Assembly (NCBI RefSeq): GCF_002382885.1
Contig: NZ_NWVL01000004.1
Coordinates: 1-64,000 of the forward strand
DNA: 64,000 bases
Direction: 5' to 3'
Source: Streptomyces sp. WZ.A104
Lineage (GTDB): Bacteria > Actinomycetota > Actinomycetes > Streptomycetales > Streptomycetaceae
In this document: piece after piece, positions 13,401 through 23,242 of the stretch
Position numbering within the stretch: position 1 is the stretch's first letter
How the letters are laid out: each line of letters begins with the position of its first letter
Position numbers and translations under genes: made by a program
The notes under the pieces: model-generated
What the model was told of the DNA's origin: nothing
What the model saw: the letters and a program-made list of their open reading frames with translations, nothing else
The model's database searches: none

Positions 13401-16400
13401 TGCCGGCGAGAGTCGTGATCGCGTCGAACCACGGGTGGCCGTCCGCAGACTGACTCGCCGTCACCGCACCGGGCCCGGCCGGAAGCTCGCCGAGCCAGAA
13501 GCGTTGACGTTGGAACGCGTACGTCGGAACGTCGACCTTGCCGGCGCCACGGGACCCGAGGACTCGCTCCCAGTCCAGAGGGAAGCCCTGCTCGAACAAC
13601 GTGGCGGCCGCTCTCCAGAGCTGGTCCACGCCGCCCGAGGCACCTTCGGAGGGTGGGCCGACCTCGACGAACGCTCCGAAGCCCTCGCCGCGCAGCCGCT
13701 CCAGCGCGCGGTCGAGCCCCGTGGGCTCCGGCTCCGGCAGGTCGCGGAACCAGTAGTCGCCGCCGAGTTCCGTGCCCGGCACGACCTCGCCCGTCAGGCG
13801 CGAACGGAAGGGGATGGAAGTACGGGCGGGGACAATCCCTGAAATCGCACCGCCGACCGCGTCCCCCGAGCGCGCGCGAGCCCGAAGGGCGATGACGCGG
13901 GCGCCGTCCTCCAAGCTCAACGCCCCGCTCACCACGGCGGCGGCGACCTCGCCCTGTGCGTCGCCCACCGCCGCCGCCGGCTCCACACCCCAGCTGCGCC
14001 ACAGCGCCGCACGTCCGAGATGTGTCGCGAACAGCGTGCACGGCACCACATCCGGACTGTTCCGGACCTCCTCACCGCGCAACACCTTCAGCACGGACCA
14101 GCCGGTCAACGGCGAGAGGACCGCGTCGCACTCCGCCACGGTGTCACGGAAGACCGCGCTCTGCTCCAGCAGTTGACTGTTCATCGCTGGCGGCTGCGCG
14201 TCCTGGCCACCGAATACGAAGGCGATCTCCCCGGGCGCCGTGCCGGAGCCGGGCTCGACCGCCCGCAGGGCTTCGGCGGCGTCCATGGCGTTGCCCGCGA
14301 AGACCACGGCGCGCGCGTCGAAGTGCGTCCGGCCGACGGCGGAGGTGTAGGCGATGTCTCGCATCGACGCGGCGGGCCGCGCGTCGAGCCACTCGGCCCA
14401 GTGCCGGGCCTGCGCACGCAGGGCGGCCACGTCGGTGCCTGAGATCACCAACGGGCGGACGAGATCGTCGCCAGGCCGGTCCTCGGCCACGGTCTCCGGT
14501 GCTTCTTCGATGATGACGTGCGTGTTCGTCCCACTGATACCGAATGAGCTGATGCCGGCGCGACGCACCCGCCGTGTCCGCGGCCACCGCCTCGGCTGCC
14601 GCAGGAGCTCCAGTTCGCCGCCGGTCCAGTCGATCCGGGTGTTCGGCCTTTCCGCGTGGAGCGTGCGCGGCAGCCACTCGTGCTGAAGCGCCATCACCAT
14701 CTTGATGACGCCGATGACGCCGGAGGCCGCCTGAGCGTGGCCGATGTTGGACTTGGCCGATCCCAGGTGCAAGGGTCGCACCCGGCCCGAGAACACCGCG
14801 GCGAGGGCTCCGGCCTCGATGGGATCGCCGAGCACGGTGCCCGTGGCGTGCGCTTCGACGGCGTCGATGTCTGCCGGGGCCAGTCCCCCGTCGGCCAAGG
14901 CACTGCGCAGCACGCGCTGCTGCGCGAGTCCGTTCGGCGCGGTGAGCCCCTGGCTGCGGCCGTCCTGGTTCATGGCGGTGCCCCGCACGAGGGCCAGCAC
15001 ACGGTCACCGTCGCGCCTCGCGTCCGAAAGCCGCTTGAGCACCAGGACGCCGCAGCCTTCCGCCCAGCTCGTCCCGTCGGCGTCCTCGGCGAAGCTCTTG
15101 CAGCGGCCGTCGGCCGCGAGCCCATTGAGGCGGCTGAACTCGACGAAGATCTGCGGGGTGCTCATCACGGTCACTCCGCCGGCGAACGCCAGGTCGCATT
15201 CGCCGCTGCGCAGCGCCTCGCACGCCAGGCGCAAGGCCACGAGCGACGAGCTGCACGCGGTGTCGATGGTGAGCGCAGGACCGGACAGGCCCAGGGTGTA
15301 GGCCACACGGCCGGAGATCAGGCTCGACCCGTTGCCGGTGATCTTGTAGCCGTCGCTGCTCCCGACGTCCCAGCGCCGGGCGACGTCGTAGTCCGAACTC
15401 ATCGCGCCGAGGTAGACGCCTGTGTTGCTGCCTTCGAGGGACGCGGTGCGCAGATTGGCGCGCTCAAGTGCCTCCCATACGACTTCCAGAACGAGCCGCT
15501 GCTGCGGGTCCAGGGACAGCGCCTCACGCGGGCTGAGCCCGAAGAACGCCGCGTCGAAGTCCTCGACGTCGCGTACGAAGCCGCCCTTGCGCTCGAAGCG
15601 CCTGCCGGTGGCGGCGCGCTCCGCCTCCTCGATCGTGCCGAGATCCCACCCGTCCCAGCGCTGTGGGAACGGGGAGGAGGCTTCGCGGCCGTCGACGAGC
15701 AGTTCCCAGAACGCTTCGGGCGTATCGATTGCGTCCGGAAGCCGGCAGGCCATGGACACGATCACGACGGGGTCGTCATCGTCGGGCCGCGTGGGCACCG
15801 CGGCGACGGCGGGCGGGACTTCCGGGGCCTCGTCCCGCGCACCGGCGTGCGTCAGCAGCAGTGCCGCGATTGCTTGCGGTGTGGGGTAATCGAAGGCGAG
15901 CACTGTGGGCAGCGAGACCCGTGTGCGTGCGCTGAGCCGGTTTCGCAGCTCGACCACCATGAGGGAGTCGAACCCCTGTTCGCGCAGCGTCATGTCGGGG
16001 CGCACGCCTTCGGCGGGCCGGCCGAGCAGGGCCGCGGCCTCCTCCGTGACGAGTGCGACCATTGATCCCAGACGCTCGGGTTCGGGCAGTGCCATCACAT
16101 CCTCGCGCCACGAAGCACTGCTGACGACCGGGATCGCGTCGTCGTGTTCGTCCAGCCAGTAGCTGCGGCGCTGATACGCGTACGTCGGAAGGTCCGCCCT
16201 GCGTGTGTCCGAGGTCGTGAACACACGCTCCCATGGGATCGGGACCCCTTGGACGTGCAGCTCTGCCAGCGCCCGCAGCGCCTGTTCGATCCCGCCGTGA
16301 TCGCGGCGCAAGCTCCCCACCACGACGGCCGCCCCGTCGGCTTCGGTTCCCTGTGCCAGGGCTATCTGGAGCACCGGATGCGGACTCACCTCGACGAAGA

Positions 16401-18801
16401 TCCCGAACCCGTCCGCTCGCAGGCGCTCCAGCGCGCGATCGAAGCGCACCGGCTCGCGCAGGTTGCGGCACCAGTAGTCCGCGTCGAGCTCCGGACCGGC
16501 TGCCCGCTCCCCCGTCACGCTCGAATAGAAGGCGATCCCCGCATCCGCGGTGGCAAGGCCCGTGAGCTGCTCGCGCAGCGCGGGCAGCAGCGAATCCATG
16601 TGCGGGCTGTGCGATGCGTAGTCCACGTCCACGCGCTGGCAGTACGCGCCGGTGGCCTCCATCCGCGCGAGGAAGCGGTCCACCGCCTCGGCGTCTCCGG
16701 CCACGACGGTCGATCGCGCGGTGTTCACCACCGCGACGGACAGCGCCTCGCCGAAGACCGCCAGCTCCTCGATGACTTCACCCACCGGGCGCTCCACGAG
16801 CCCCATCGCCCCGTCCGGCGCATGATCGTGCACGGCCCGGGCGCGCAACGCCACGATGCGAGCGCCGTCCGCCAGGCTCAACGCCCCGCTGACGACCGCC
16901 GCGGCCACCTCACCCTGACTGTGGCCGACGACCGCCGCGGGCTCGACGCCCCAGGCGCGCCACATCGCGGCGAGACCGACATACATCGCGAACAGCGCCG
17001 GCTGCACCACGTCCGTCCGCGTGAAGGGCGGCGCGAGTCCGTCCTGCCCGCGCACGACTGCGGCGACCGAGAACCCGGTGTGCGGGGCGAGGGCCTCGTC
17101 GCAGGCCGTCACGGCCTCGCGGAACGCCTCGCTCTGCTCCCACAGCGACCGGCCCATCCCCCACCACTGGGCGCCCTGGCCGGGGAAGACGAACGCGACG
17201 CGGCCGCGACCGGCAGCCGCGCCCGTCACTACCGCGTCGTGGCTCTCCTCCGCGGCGAGCGCCCGCAGACCGGCCACCGCCTGGTCCGTCGTGCCGGCGA
17301 TCACCACGCCGCGCGTGGGGTGTTGCGTGCGGGTCGTCGCCAGCGAGTAGGCGACGTCGGACAGCCTCGTCCCGGGCGACTGCCCGAGGTGGCTCGCCAG
17401 CCGCGCGGCGTTACGCGCGAGCGAGTGCGGGCTCGTGCCGGACACCGCCAGGCAGACCGGACCGCCCGCATCCGGTGAGGCCTGTACCGGCGTGCCCTCG
17501 GGCGCCTCGCCGAGGGCGATGTGCGCGTTGGTGCCGCCGTATCCGAAGCTGCTCACCCCCGCGAACCGCGGCCCGGTCGGCCACGCAGCCGCCTCGGTGA
17601 CCACTTCCAGACGTTCGGCGGAGAAGTCGATGCGCGGATTCGGTGTGCGGAAGTGCAGGCTCGGCGGAATGACGCCGTGGTGGACCGCCAGCGCGGCCTT
17701 GACGAGCCCGAGCACGCCGGCCGCCGGCTCAAGATGGCCGAAGTTCGTCTTCGCCGAGCCGACGCGCAGCGGCGTGGGCCGGTCGGGCCCGAACACGGTG
17801 CCGAGCGCGCCCGCCTCCGTCACGTCGCCCAGGGGCGTGCCCGTGCCGTGCGCCTCGACGTACGACACCGCACACGGCGCGACCCCGGCGTTCTCCCACG
17901 CCGACCGCAGCACCTCCGTCTGCGCCTCGCGGCTGGGGGCGGTCAGTCCGTCTGTCGCGCCGTCGTTGTTGACGGCGCTGCCGTGCACCAGCGCATAGAC
18001 GCGGTCGCCGTCGGCGAGCGCGTCGGACAGTCGGCGCAGCACGACCACCGCGCAGCCCTCGCCCCGGGCGTAGCCGTCGCCGTCGGCGTCGAAGGCCCGG
18101 CACAGGCCGTCGGGGCTCTGTGTGCCGAGTTTCGTCATGGCCACCGAGGTGTTCGGATGCAGCATCAGGTTGACGCCACCGGCGAGGGCGAAGTCCGACT
18201 CGCCGGAGCGCAGGCTCTGCACGGCGAGGTGCACCGCGACCAGGGAGGAGCTGGACGCGGTCGCCACGCCCATCGCGGGGCCGCGCAGCCCCAGCGCGTA
18301 GGCGATGCGGGACGGGATCACCGAGTTGTCCCAGCCGATGGCCGAGTGGGCGTGGATCGCCTCGGTGGCGCCCTGTGTGAACAGCGGGTACTCCTGCCAC
18401 ATCGTGCCCATGAAGACGCCGGTGCGCGTGCCCGCGAGGCTCGCGGTGGAGCGCCGCGCGTCCTCGACGGCGGCGCACGCCACCTCCAGGGCGATCCGCT
18501 GCTGCGGGTCCATCTGCCGTGCCTCGGCCGGTGGGATGCCGAAGTACTCCGCGTCGAATCCCGTGACGTCGTCGAGGAATCCACCCCGGCGGTTCGCCGC
18601 CCAGCCGGACGCCTCCGCGTCGGCCCATGCGGTGGCGTTCCACCGGTTGGCAGGCACCTGACGCACCGCGTCGACACCCTTGAGCAGAGCCTGCCAGAGT
18701 GCGGTCGGATCCTCGATCAGTGACGGCAGTCGGCAACCGATGCCGACGATCGCCACCGGCTCGTGGCGGTCGTACGTCCGGGCGGCGGTCTGGTCAGCCA
18801 C
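10432..18801 (-). CDS. Two-module polyketide synthase KS(Ser)-AT-ACP-KS-AT*-DH-ER*-KR-ACP
   Basis: A 2789-aa type I PKS with GTG start overlapping the upstream TE stop by 8 nt. Module 1: KS (residues about 15-430) whose active-site Cys is Ser182 (ATASSSSL) with both His motifs kept; AT (520-830) with GHSQGE and YASHS, a methylmalonyl-type signature; ACP (GFDSL about 945). Module 2: intact KS (DTACSSS about 1181); an AT remnant (1530-1760) in which GHSQG is GDAQG and the C-terminal part is missing; DH with [10 protein letters not shown] (about 1820) and the Asp motif; an ER cut to its substrate-binding half (about 2300-2370) without a nucleotide site; KR (about 2400-2620) with Ser/Tyr/Asn and an LDD motif (B-type); ACP (GIDSL about 2740). 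A decarboxylating loading module followed by an enoyl-forming, trans-loaded module is inferred. Confidence 0.95.
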   Translation of the reverse strand: MADQTAARTYDRHEPVAIVGIGCRLPSLIEDPTALWQALLKGVDAVRQVPANRWNATAWADAEASGWAANRRGGFLDDVTGFDAEYFGIPPAEARQMDPQQRIALEVACAAVEDARRSTASLAGTRTGVFMGTMWQEYPLFTQGATEAIHAHSAIGWDNSVIPSRIAYALGLRGPAMGVATASSSSLVAVHLAVQSLRSGESDFALAGGVNLMLHPNTSVAMTKLGTQSPDGLCRAFDADGDGYARGEGCAVVVLRRLSDALADGDRVYALVHGSAVNNDGATDGLTAPSREAQTEVLRSAWENAGVAPCAVSYVEAHGTGTPLGDVTEAGALGTVFGPDRPTPLRVGSAKTNFGHLEPAAGVLGLVKAALAVHHGVIPPSLHFRTPNPRIDFSAERLEVVTEAAAWPTGPRFAGVSSFGYGGTNAHIALGEAPEGTPVQASPDAGGPVCLAVSGTSPHSLARNAARLASHLGQSPGTRLSDVAYSLATTRTQHPTRGVVIAGTTDQAVAGLRALAAEESHDAVVTGAAAGRGRVAFVFPGQGAQWWGMGRSLWEQSEAFREAVTACDEALAPHTGFSVAAVVRGQDGLAPPFTRTDVVQPALFAMYVGLAAMWRAWGVEPAAVVGHSQGEVAAAVVSGALSLADGARIVALRARAVHDHAPDGAMGLVERPVGEVIEELAVFGEALSVAVVNTARSTVVAGDAEAVDRFLARMEATGAYCQRVDVDYASHSPHMDSLLPALREQLTGLATADAGIAFYSSVTGERAAGPELDADYWCRNLREPVRFDRALERLRADGFGIFVEVSPHPVLQIALAQGTEADGAAVVVGSLRRDHGGIEQALRALAELHVQGVPIPWERVFTTSDTRRADLPTYAYQRRSYWLDEHDDAIPVVSSASWREDVMALPEPERLGSMVALVTEEAAALLGRPAEGVRPDMTLREQGFDSLMVVELRNRLSARTRVSLPTVLAFDYPTPQAIAALLLTHAGARDEAPEVPPAVAAVPTRPDDDDPVVIVSMACRLPDAIDTPEAFWELLVDGREASSPFPQRWDGWDLGTIEEAERAATGRRFERKGGFVRDVEDFDAAFFGLSPREALSLDPQQRLVLEVVWEALERANLRTASLEGSNTGVYLGAMSSDYDVARRWDVGSSDGYKITGNGSSLISGRVAYTLGLSGPALTIDTACSSSLVALRLACEALRSGECDLAFAGGVTVMSTPQIFVEFSRLNGLAADGRCKSFAEDADGTSWAEGCGVLVLKRLSDARRDGDRVLALVRGTAMNQDGRSQGLTAPNGLAQQRVLRSALADGGLAPADIDAVEAHATGTVLGDPIEAGALAAVFSGRVRPLHLGSAKSNIGHAQAASGVIGVIKMVMALQHEWLPRTLHAERPNTRIDWTGGELELLRQPRRWPRTRRVRRAGISSFGISGTNTHVIIEEAPETVAEDRPGDDLVRPLVISGTDVAALRAQARHWAEWLDARPAASMRDIAYTSAVGRTHFDARAVVFAGNAMDAAEALRAVEPGSGTAPGEIAFVFGGQDAQPPAMNSQLLEQSAVFRDTVAECDAVLSPLTGWSVLKVLRGEEVRNSPDVVPCTLFATHLGRAALWRSWGVEPAAAVGDAQGEVAAAVVSGALSLEDGARVIALRARARSGDAVGGAISGIVPARTSIPFRSRLTGEVVPGTELGGDYWFRDLPEPEPTGLDRALERLRGEGFGAFVEVGPPSEGASGGVDQLWRAAATLFEQGFPLDWERVLGSRGAGKVDVPTYAFQRQRFWLGELPAGPGAVTASQSADGHPWFDAITTLAGSGGHLFTGRLSLDDGPWLADHVVGGQVYVPGAGLADAALSAARAAGADAVADLTLLEPVVLLPGRALRIQATVGDPDAHGRRPFAFHSQPEDTDAPLIWQQHVTGECVTRECGGSTMPPDLDHWPVPDARALDIEAFYGRALANGLDYGPAFRGLRELACRDGVYYARVSLPDALDPADHGLHPSLFDAALQVVVAGLMEAGAAPGPLVPFIWSDVELFRAAGRELTVRVSFESGGDEDLAPATVWLADPAGHLVARIGRLKFQRGRRRGHPFAEHLYRVGFERLHPVAEIPDPAGTLVVGDAEVGAGLGADAVPDLDALVKRLDDRADTPRRLLFTLPDCASAQWHDPERSAAEALRTLQVCLGDARLQGAELVWITRDAVSSSPDDQVGNWAHAAVWGMVRTARTEQPERVLRLIDLDPGAPDFRLLARVIGTGGEPECVLRGESAHVPRARPTVEEVDALVLPDEGGWHLNQREDDQLDVIAATHDEGPPEPVAPWEVRVEVRAAGMSPGHAKVLEFAGIAMEVGSGVTSVHAGDRVMGSAAGALGHRIRVDGAALRPMPANLTFAQAAADPSAPDSGQGKGAFTAFDVRDAPYALRHARQNAVHRTVLALPRALDPDGTVLITGGLGELGSALAAHLVRAHGARRLVLLSRRGGNVPEAGSFVRELEAAGAERVDLVAGDVADRTAVAAVLEGIHPSHPLTAVFHLAGVLDDGLVDGFTAERLHRVMAPKVQGARLLDELTERLDLAAFVLFSSAAGTLGTAGQGGYAAANATLDALAANRRKRGLAGLSLAFGLWEQAGVGMTAHLGKAELGRLRRQGIGALTLAEGLNALDIALARPESQLMPVRLELASLRHALGDAEAPPLLRDMLRRTTEGRRAGVSGTAESLDTRMADASEAERPALLLDLVRGEVADVLGLPGPDSVPADRALRSLGIDSLTMVQLRKRLAKRLNTTLPATLVFDYPTAEAIAGLLLRDATTLRGNEK

Positions 18802-21800
18802 GGAAAGCCCCGATCTCGTCGGACGCGTAGAGCGCCAGGCATGTCTCCTCGATCGCGGCGAGCGGCCCCGCGTCGTTCAGGATCGTCATGTGGTTCGCGG
18901 CGTCGATCTCCACCAGGCGAAGGCCCGGCATCTCGCGCCCCCAGTCCTGCTGGTAGTTCACGTGGTCGAGGGAGAAGGTCTCGCCGGCGACCTGGAAGTA
19001 GGGTGCGACCTCGCCCAGGAAGAGCCCGCGCCGGTTACGGAAGTAGGTGCACACCACGGCTTCCGGCCGCGGCAGAGGCCTGATGGTGTGCTCGCCGAGC
19101 CGGTAGGCGAGCTGGATCGCCATGTTGCGCCTGACGAACCGCGCGATCTGGGCAGGTCTCATGGCGAGCCCGCGCTCGGCCGCCAACTCCGCGAGCCGCA
19201 GTACGAACGCGTCCTCGTCCAGGTCCTCCGCGACCTCGTCCCGGTGGACGAGACGGGCACGCAGGACCGCCGGGTCCTTCTCCCCCGTCGGCCAGAGCAA
19301 GGAATTGACGACCTGCAGAGCCGCGCTCCGCGCCGACTGGAACCCGTTCGCGTTCGACTTCGCCAGGCCGGTCTCGTCCGGCGAGTCCACCATCGTCAGC
19401 GAGGCCACGTCCTGGCCCTGCGCCTGCAGCCGCCGGGTCACCTCATAGGCCACGATGCCGCCGAGGCAGAATCCGCCGATGTCGTAGGGGCCCTCGGGCT
19501 GCACCGAGCGGATGGCCTCGGTGTAGTACTCGGCCATGGCCGTGACGCCCTCGATCGGCGCGTCCTCGGTCAGCAGGCCACGGGCCTGGATGCCGTAGAA
19601 GGGGCGGTCGATCCGCTCGGCGATCGTGCGGTAGGACTCGACGCCGGCGAGGGCGCCGTGAATCCAGAAGACCGGCCTGCCCTCGGTCGCGCCGTTGAGG
19701 CGCACCAGCTCCGGTGCCTGCCCGCGCGTGGAGCGGGCCGCCGCCTCGGACAGCCTCGCGACCACGTCGTTCAACGTGTCGTGCGGCTGCCACCATTCAG
19801 GCTGGAAACCCGGAAACACATTGCTTATCCGGCCCAGCATCGCGACCAGGAGCAGGGAGTTGAGACCGTAGTCGGCGAGCGACCTCGTGCCGTCGATCTC
19901 GTGGCGCGACAGGCCCAGCACCGAGGCGACGAGGTCGGCGACGAAGGCTTCGCCGTCCGGAGGGCCGACGCCCGTGTGAGAGCCCTGATCCGACCGCGGC
20001 GCCTGCTCGGCGAAACACGTCAGACGCGCGAAGGGGTACCCGGGCAGTGCGATCCGCCTGCGTCGAGCGCCGCGATGCATCAGGTCCCAGTCGATGGACG
20101 TGCCCGCGGCCCAGTGTCCTGCTACGTGGTCGAGCTGCGTCGGTTCACCGTCGTGCTCGGCGCCGGCGGCGGGGTCGACGCCATCGGCGAACGCCACGTG
20201 GGCGAGCGTGTCCGGGTCGCCGTCCAGCCAACCGCCCAGGACGCGAGCGGCCTCGTCAGTGCTCCGCGCCACGAACGCCAGCCGGCAGCTCATCGCTTCC
20301 CGGCCGACCTGCAACGTGTACGCGATGTCCGCCCAGGAGCGCGGATCGGCTTCGGCCAGCCGACGAATCAGCCGGCGCGCCCGCTCGCGCAGAGCGTCGG
20401 CGCTCCGCGCCGAGAGCACAAGGACCTGCGCACCCGGGTCGTCGTCCAGGTTCGCGGAGGCCGTGTGCTGTTCCAGCACCACATGCGCGTTCACACCGCC
20501 GATCCCGAAGCTGTGCATGCTCGCGCGGCGCGGTAGCGGCCGACCGGCGTCGTCGGTGCGCTCGGGCCATGGCAGGTTCCGCGCGGCGATGCGCAGCCGC
20601 GTCCCCTTGAGGGAGAGGTCGCTGTGCAGCCGCCCGAAGCCCGGGAGCGCCGGGATCACGCCGTGCCGCATCGCCTGCGCGGTCTTCACCAGCGCGGCCA
20701 GGCCGGAGACCACCTCCGTGTGCCCGATGCAGGGCTTCACGTTGCCCAGATACGTCACGTCTTCGCTGTCGTCCTCGCTGCGGAGTCCGGCGCCGAGCGC
20801 CGCCAGCTCCGCGCTGTCCGCCAGCATCGAGCTCATGCCGTGGGTCTCGATGTAGTCCACGGCGCCCGGATCGATCGCGGCGTCGGCGTAGGCGTGCGCG
20901 ACGGCTGTCTTCATGCCCCTGATGTTCGGTGCCGTCAAGGACACACCCCTGCCGCCGTGGGCCACGCCGGTGCCGCGCACGACGCAGTGGACGAAGTCCC
21001 CGTCCTCCATGGCCCGGCTCAGTGGTTTGATCAGTACGGCGGCGACGCCCTCGCCGCGCGCCGTACCGTCGGCGCCCTGCTGAAACGGCCGGACGTCGCC
21101 GCGCGGGCTGAGCATCCCCGCGGCCTGCATCCCGCCGAAGCCCGCGGGCGACATCACCAGGTTCACCCCGCCGACGAGCGCCTGCTCGCACTCGCCGTCG
21201 CGGATGGACCGGATCGCCCGGTGCAGAGCCACGAACGAGGACGAGCACGTCGTGTCGCACTGCTCGCTGGGGCCGTTGAGGTCGAGCAGGTACGAGATCC
21301 GGTTGGGCACCATCGCGGGCGACGGCAGGCTCATCAGGTCCATGGCCGCGGGCCGGTACTCGCTCTGCGTCGTGGCGACGAACACGCCCGTGGGCCGGCT
21401 CCGCAGTTCGGCCGGCCGGTAGCCCGCGTCCTCGACGGCGTTCCACGACGTCATCAACAGCAGGCGCAGCTCCGGCGTCACCTGGCGCGCCTCGGTCATC
21501 GACATGCGGAAGAAGAGAGGATCGAATTCATGCACCCCGTCGAGGAATCCGCCCCGCAGTGCGGCTGCCTCGTCGCCGTGGTGCGCCCAGTCCGCACGCT
21601 TCTCCGGCGGTGCGGTGATGCACCGTCTGCCTTGCTCGACGATCCGCCAGAACTCGTCGATGTCGTCGGCCCCGGGGAAGCGTGCGGACATGCCGACGAT
21701 CGCCATGCCGTCGAGCGCGGACTCGTCGCTCTCAGGCCGAGGTCGAGGCTGCACGGGGTCGGGCGCCCGGTCCGGCGATGCGGGCTCCGGCAAAAGCACG

Positions 21801-23218
21801 TCCCGCAGGTCCTCGGCGTATTCGGAGACGATGAACTCGCCCAGCCCGGCCAGGGTGTTGTGCTCGAACAGCACGGTGATGTCGAGGTCGATGCCGAGCG
21901 TCCCGCCGAGGGTTCGGGCCACGTTCACCGCGAAGATCGAATCGAGCCCGTAGTCCGAGAAGGGCTCGCCCCGCCCGATCCTCGTCCGCGGGATGTCCAG
22001 CGCCTCTGCCAGCACATCCAGCGCGACTGCCTCGATGTGGGCGCGCAGCCGGTCTCCGGGCTCGCTCCCGGCGCTGTGATCGGCCACGGCCCGCGCCGGA
22101 CTCTCGCGCACCGGCGCCACGTGCGGCGCGGACGGGCGCGGTACGGCGGTCGCCTGCCGTATGACGCCGTCGCTCTCGGCCACGATGATCTGCTGTCCCA
22201 GATCCTCGGCGTCCTGCGCGGGCAGAGCGATCGCGCGGAACCCCTCCTGCGTCAGGACGTGCCGCCAGTTGGCCGTGGAGAGCAGCGGGCTGCCCTGGAT
22301 ACGCAGGTGCGGGTCCTCGTAGCGCCACCATCCGTCGAGGAGGCCGAACGAGAACTGGCTGAGCAGGTTGTTCGCGGTCAGCTCGTTCAGGACCAGCAGT
22401 CCGCCGGGCTGGAGAAGCGCCTTGGCGTTGCGCAGGGTGTGGCGGATGTCCCGGGTGGCATGCAGGACGTTGGCGGCGACCACGACGTCGTACCCGCCGA
22501 GGGTGAGGCCCTGATCCGCCACCGGGCGCTCGATGTCCAGGATTTCGCAGGTCAGCCAAGGGGCTTGCGCACCGAACGAGCGCTCCGCATGGTTCAGGAA
22601 GACCCTTGATATGTCGGTGTAGCAGTACTCGCGCACGTCCAGCTGCGCGGACCGCAGCGCCTCCAGGACGACGGCGCTCGTGGCACCCGTGCCGGCGCCG
22701 ATCTCCAGAATCCGCGCGGCATCCGCCGTCAGGGCCCGTGCCCGCCGTCGCAGCCGCGCCACCAGGTCGGCGGCCAGCACCTGGTTGAAGAACGCTGACG
22801 CCGGGTTGGTCGCGTAGGCGTTCTGCACCAGCTCCAGCGATCCCCCGGGGAAGATGACCTCGGTGGCCGGTCGCCGTCCGCTGAGAATGTCGGGGAAGGC
22901 GCGCAAGGTGGTCTCTACCAGTAGGTGGGTGGCCGCGAGGTCGGGATTCTCCTGCCACGCGGGCTTTCCCGTCTCCCACTCGCGCCACAGCTGCTCGATC
23001 GGCCGAAACCGCATGGCATCGTCGAGCAGGATCCTGCCGTCCCGCCGATCGATGTAGCCGGCCCCCTCGAAGATGCGCAGGCTCTCCTCGAACCAGGCGC
23101 CGTACCCCGGCGCGAGGCCAGCCGCCTCCCGTGCGGCCTCCGGTGTCTGCCCGGATTCACGGAACGCGCCGAGCGTGCGCAGATGGGACCAGAGAAAGTC
23201 GAGCAGCAGCTGTTTCAT
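18794..23218 (-). CDS. Trans-AT polyketide synthase cMT-ACP-KS-ACP-TE
   Basis: A 1474-aa protein without any AT domain. C-methyltransferase (residues about 20-350, SAM motif LEIGAGTGAT about 170), ACP (GLDS about 425), KS (505-915; Cys about 656 in DTTCSSS, HTEV His kept, but HGTGT replaced by HGMSS), a post-KS linker ending in LPGYPFARL as in AT-less modules, ACP (GLNSL about 1119) and thioesterase (1180-1474). The TE nucleophile position is Cys (GGFCLGG, about 1250) instead of Ser. The N-terminal cMT-ACP completes the KS-DH-KR module at the end of the preceding protein, so the two must dock. As carrier of the only TE in view it probably releases the product of this line. Start ATG with AAGGGA, 24 bp after the previous stop. 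Confidence 0.95.
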   Translation of the reverse strand: MKQLLLDFLWSHLRTLGAFRESGQTPEAAREAAGLAPGYGAWFEESLRIFEGAGYIDRRDGRILLDDAMRFRPIEQLWREWETGKPAWQENPDLAATHLLVETTLRAFPDILSGRRPATEVIFPGGSLELVQNAYATNPASAFFNQVLAADLVARLRRRARALTADAARILEIGAGTGATSAVVLEALRSAQLDVREYCYTDISRVFLNHAERSFGAQAPWLTCEILDIERPVADQGLTLGGYDVVVAANVLHATRDIRHTLRNAKALLQPGGLLVLNELTANNLLSQFSFGLLDGWWRYEDPHLRIQGSPLLSTANWRHVLTQEGFRAIALPAQDAEDLGQQIIVAESDGVIRQATAVPRPSAPHVAPVRESPARAVADHSAGSEPGDRLRAHIEAVALDVLAEALDIPRTRIGRGEPFSDYGLDSIFAVNVARTLGGTLGIDLDITVLFEHNTLAGLGEFIVSEYAEDLRDVLLPEPASPDRAPDPVQPRPRPESDESALDGMAIVGMSARFPGADDIDEFWRIVEQGRRCITAPPEKRADWAHHGDEAAALRGGFLDGVHEFDPLFFRMSMTEARQVTPELRLLLMTSWNAVEDAGYRPAELRSRPTGVFVATTQSEYRPAAMDLMSLPSPAMVPNRISYLLDLNGPSEQCDTTCSSSFVALHRAIRSIRDGECEQALVGGVNLVMSPAGFGGMQAAGMLSPRGDVRPFQQGADGTARGEGVAAVLIKPLSRAMEDGDFVHCVVRGTGVAHGGRGVSLTAPNIRGMKTAVAHAYADAAIDPGAVDYIETHGMSSMLADSAELAALGAGLRSEDDSEDVTYLGNVKPCIGHTEVVSGLAALVKTAQAMRHGVIPALPGFGRLHSDLSLKGTRLRIAARNLPWPERTDDAGRPLPRRASMHSFGIGGVNAHVVLEQHTASANLDDDPGAQVLVLSARSADALRERARRLIRRLAEADPRSWADIAYTLQVGREAMSCRLAFVARSTDEAARVLGGWLDGDPDTLAHVAFADGVDPAAGAEHDGEPTQLDHVAGHWAAGTSIDWDLMHRGARRRRIALPGYPFARLTCFAEQAPRSDQGSHTGVGPPDGEAFVADLVASVLGLSRHEIDGTRSLADYGLNSLLLVAMLGRISNVFPGFQPEWWQPHDTLNDVVARLSEAAARSTRGQAPELVRLNGATEGRPVFWIHGALAGVESYRTIAERIDRPFYGIQARGLLTEDAPIEGVTAMAEYYTEAIRSVQPEGPYDIGGFCLGGIVAYEVTRRLQAQGQDVASLTMVDSPDETGLAKSNANGFQSARSAALQVVNSLLWPTGEKDPAVLRARLVHRDEVAEDLDEDAFVLRLAELAAERGLAMRPAQIARFVRRNMAIQLAYRLGEHTIRPLPRPEAVVCTYFRNRRGLFLGEVAPYFQVAGETFSLDHVNYQQDWGREMPGLRLVEIDAANHMTILNDAGPLAAIEETCLALYASDEIGAFRG

Positions 23219-23242
23219 GGTCGGTCCCTTCGAAGGCCGCGA

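Noticed and set aside
20624..22609. 661-codon plus-strand open frame opposite the TE-bearing PKS
   Set aside because: Antisense to intact KS and MT motifs; composition typical of GC-driven shadows.
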